NCBI GenBank assembly: GCA_031411335.1
Contig: JANOAX010000153.1
Location: 1 to 7,172, forward strand
Reading direction: 5' to 3'
Source: JAJTFW01 sp031411335
GTDB taxonomy: Bacteria > Bacteroidota > Bacteroidia > AKYH767-A > OLB10
DNA: 7,172 bases
Both the position numbers and the translations under genes were made by a program. The first letter of the stretch is position 1; each line of letters starts with the position of its first letter. Positions 6,028 through 7,172 of the stretch are shown one piece after another. The notes beneath the pieces are model-generated. The model saw only the letters and a program-made list of their open reading frames with translations. It ran no database searches and was not told the origin of the DNA.

Positions 6028-6130
6028 TGTAAGTACCCCCGAAATCCGGACAATTCGAAATTAGAGAAAAAACGCTAACTTTAAGTTACCATAATGAACA
6101 AAAGCAGTAAATGACCCAGAATTCGTCAAG
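6028..6130 (+). mobile_element. remnant of an IS3-like insertion sequence, left end
   Basis: TGTAAGTACCCCCGAAATCC starting at 6028 and the following GGAC resemble the terminal inverted repeats of IS3-family elements, which often have a CCCC run followed by a GGACA-type tract. About 66 bp further, ATG 6094 opens MNKSSK and then hits a TGA. If two bases are restored after AAA, the frame reads MNKSSK-x-DPEFVK, a typical start of an IS3-type OrfA. The similarity stops near 6130, and no rest of the transposase or right end is visible in the window. A short inverted repeat, AATAGG-T-CCTATT, overlaps the left boundary (6016-6028). I call this from pattern memory, so the family name is tentative. Confidence 0.45.
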
Positions 6131-6217
6131 ACTAAATCTATTCTCTTTCAAACAATAGACATCAAATAAATGATTGTAACATTTATACCAGATTCTAGTG
6201 TATTATATTTTGAAGGT

Positions 6218-6509
6218 CTAGTTTAAATTTAAACTGCTGCAGTTATCACAATTTTCCATTTCCATAATAAAGTTTCCTTTATTTTTTATGTCAACTTCCC
6301 ATTGAGGCTGAATATCTCGAACATGACAACGCCTGCATACTTTAGCAGATAATGGTTGACCATCTTGACCCTTGCTCTTTGAAAATTCTTTTCCGAAATT
6401 ATGAATTACCGCAGTGTCTTTTTAATGTTTCAGGTGCTACAAAGTCGAATAGCATCACGTTACCATCTTTTTTTGTTACATAGGTGTCCCAAGCTAGTAC
6501 TCTTTTAAT
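6218..6509 (-). pseudogene. DUF2024 family gene, frameshifted and without ATG
   Basis: Two frames join into a DUF2024-like protein of about 96 residues. The first (from 6509) reads WDTYVTKKDGNVMLFDFVAP, the usual DUF2024 opening. After ETLK a run of five A (6419-6423 on the complementary strand) moves it out of frame to a TAA. Dropping one A restores DTAVIHNFGKEFSKSKGQDG, then QPLSAKVCRRCHV and a tail containing CDNC, ending at TAG 6220-6218. The CRRCH and CDNC pairs suggest a zinc site. The function of DUF2024 is unknown. No ATG, GTG or TTG lies in frame before the conserved WDTYV; the only upstream candidate is ATT at 6509, overlapping the tspO stop. Broken frame plus missing start point to decay, although a base-calling error in the A-run would explain the frameshift alone. 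It would be the third gene of an operon with tspO. Confidence 0.78.
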
Positions 6510-6972
6510 TTAGCCACCAGATAGCCCCATTTAATAGGGTTGCAAAACTTACCCAAAGTAAGTATGGAATTTGCAGCCTTGCCGCTGCGACATTGATTTT
6601 ATTAAATTCAATAATCATTGTTAAAATAGCTATCCAAATCAAAATAATTTCAATAAAGGCCAATCCTATTAGTTGAAATTTGAAAAAGATAAAGCTCCAA
6701 AAGAAATTTAATGTAAGCTGAATAAAGAAAATGATAATTGCTTTTCTTTTTGACATATTTATTGGTGATTGAAGAATAAGAAAAAAAGAAATTCCCATTA
6801 GTATATAAAGAATTGTCCAAACAGGGCCAAACAAAAAATTTGGCGGATTAAAAAAGGGCTTGTTTAATTCCATAAACCAATTGTTTATTCCTGATGAGGT
6901 GGCCACACCTGACACGGCACCTATAGAAAGAGTGAAGAGGATGCAACAAAAAAGCTTTAAATATTTATTCAT
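6505..6972 (-). CDS. tspO: TspO/MBR family protein (tryptophan-rich sensory protein)
   Basis: A 155-residue polytopic membrane protein of the translocator-protein family. Five hydrophobic segments are visible (about 5-26, 45-68, 77-97, 101-122 and 134-154). Family signatures are LNKPFFNPPNFLFGPVWTIL (36-55), QLTLNFFWSFIFF (85-97) and the terminal PYLLWVSFATLLNGAIWWLN (136-155), which includes the cholesterol/porphyrin-recognition-like region. Bacterial TspO binds or breaks down tetrapyrroles such as protoporphyrin IX and is tied to light, oxygen or oxidative-stress responses; the role here is inferred from the family. The length is normal. The ATG at 6972 lies 17 bp after the SDR stop, and the TAA overlaps the beginning of the DUF2024 remnant, so the three are probably co-transcribed. 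Confidence 0.92.
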   Translation of the reverse strand: MNKYLKLFCCILFTLSIGAVSGVATSSGINNWFMELNKPFFNPPNFLFGPVWTILYILMGISFFLILQSPINMSKRKAIIIFFIQLTLNFFWSFIFFKFQLIGLAFIEIILIWIAILTMIIEFNKINVAAARLQIPYLLWVSFATLLNGAIWWLN

Positions 6973-6989
6973 ATATTAAGATGTTTATA

Positions 6990-7172
6990 TTAGTTAGCAA
7001 TTGCAATTTTGTTTATCATTCCTTTAAAAATGAATCCATGAAAGGGAAGAACAGCATACCAATACAACCTTCCATATAATCCGAGCGGCCTGAAACTTGC
7101 TGTCTGTTCAAGCTCATTTTTTTCATTAATAAAAAATTCAAGCCAGGCCTCTCCCGGTAATTTCATTTCTGC
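6990..7172 (-). CDS. SDR family oxidoreductase with DUF2867 domain, C-terminal end only
   Basis: The last 60 residues of a gene that starts outside the window, ending at TAA 6992-6990. The piece reads EMKLPGEAWLEFFI, then QTASFRPLGLYGRLYWYAVL and PFHGFIFKGM. This matches the C-terminal DUF2867 region found behind NAD(P)-binding NmrA/YbjT-like short-chain dehydrogenase domains. The Rossmann domain would lie upstream and is not seen. The substrate is unknown, and many relatives are annotated only as NAD(P)H-binding or epimerase-like proteins. It is first in a tight minus-strand cluster with tspO (17 bp gap) and the DUF2024 remnant. In Bacteroidota such SDR and TspO genes often accompany photolyase or cryptochrome genes, so related genes might lie beyond 7172; that is an inference. 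Confidence 0.8.
   Translation of the reverse strand, partial: AEMKLPGEAWLEFFINEKNELEQTASFRPLGLYGRLYWYAVLPFHGFIFKGMINKIAIAN

Noticed and set aside
1..7172. CRISPR array, tRNA, rRNA, toxin-antitoxin or phage-defence system
   Set aside because: No spaced repeats, cloverleaf-like segments, or recognisable defence or toxin genes were seen on either strand.

Overview
The window looks like a fragment of an AT-rich Bacteroidota chromosome (Chitinophagia, Sphingobacteriia or Flavobacteriia type). The evidence is a secreted enzyme with a type IX secretion C-terminal tail, Bacteroidota-style promoter elements (TAnnTTTG-like boxes, weak or absent Shine-Dalgarno sequences), A-rich translation leaders, and protein variants typical of that phylum (DoxX, TspO, DUF2024, DUF2867-type SDR). 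All confidently called genes are on the minus strand, so transcription runs from right to left.

Right end (7172 to 6218): the C-terminus of an SDR/DUF2867 protein, then tspO 17 bp later, then a DUF2024 gene overlapping the tspO stop. The DUF2024 frame is broken by an extra A in an A5 run and has no ATG start, so it is probably a pseudogene. Between 6028 and about 6130 lies what looks like the broken left end of an IS3-family insertion sequence, on the plus strand.

Centre (5975 to 4093): an exported alpha/beta hydrolase of the polyesterase/cutinase/PETase type with a full catalytic triad and a T9SS sorting tail. It is the most interesting gene here. It is followed by a small dihydrofolate-reductase-like (RibD C-terminal) protein with its own promoter.

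Left centre (4020 to 2215): an APC-family amino acid permease gene interrupted by an in-frame TAA at its midpoint, then a DoxX-family membrane protein whose own promoter overlaps the permease stop codon.

Left end (2200 to 1): a roughly 640-bp stretch with no confident gene (regulatory sequence and one doubtful small ORF), then a cupin protein with an unusual leader (a 15-codon ORF followed by a hairpin), then a FAD-dependent oxidoreductase that runs off the window.

The permease and the cupin gene share a promoter module: a 20-bp box (19 of 20 identical) lies 41 or 42 bp upstream of an identical TACTTTGG box. They may therefore answer to the same regulator. Apart from SDR-tspO-DUF2024, cupin-oxidoreductase and perhaps permease-doxX, the genes do not form one pathway. 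The window reads as an accessory region with some gene decay, plus one secreted enzyme of real functional interest.
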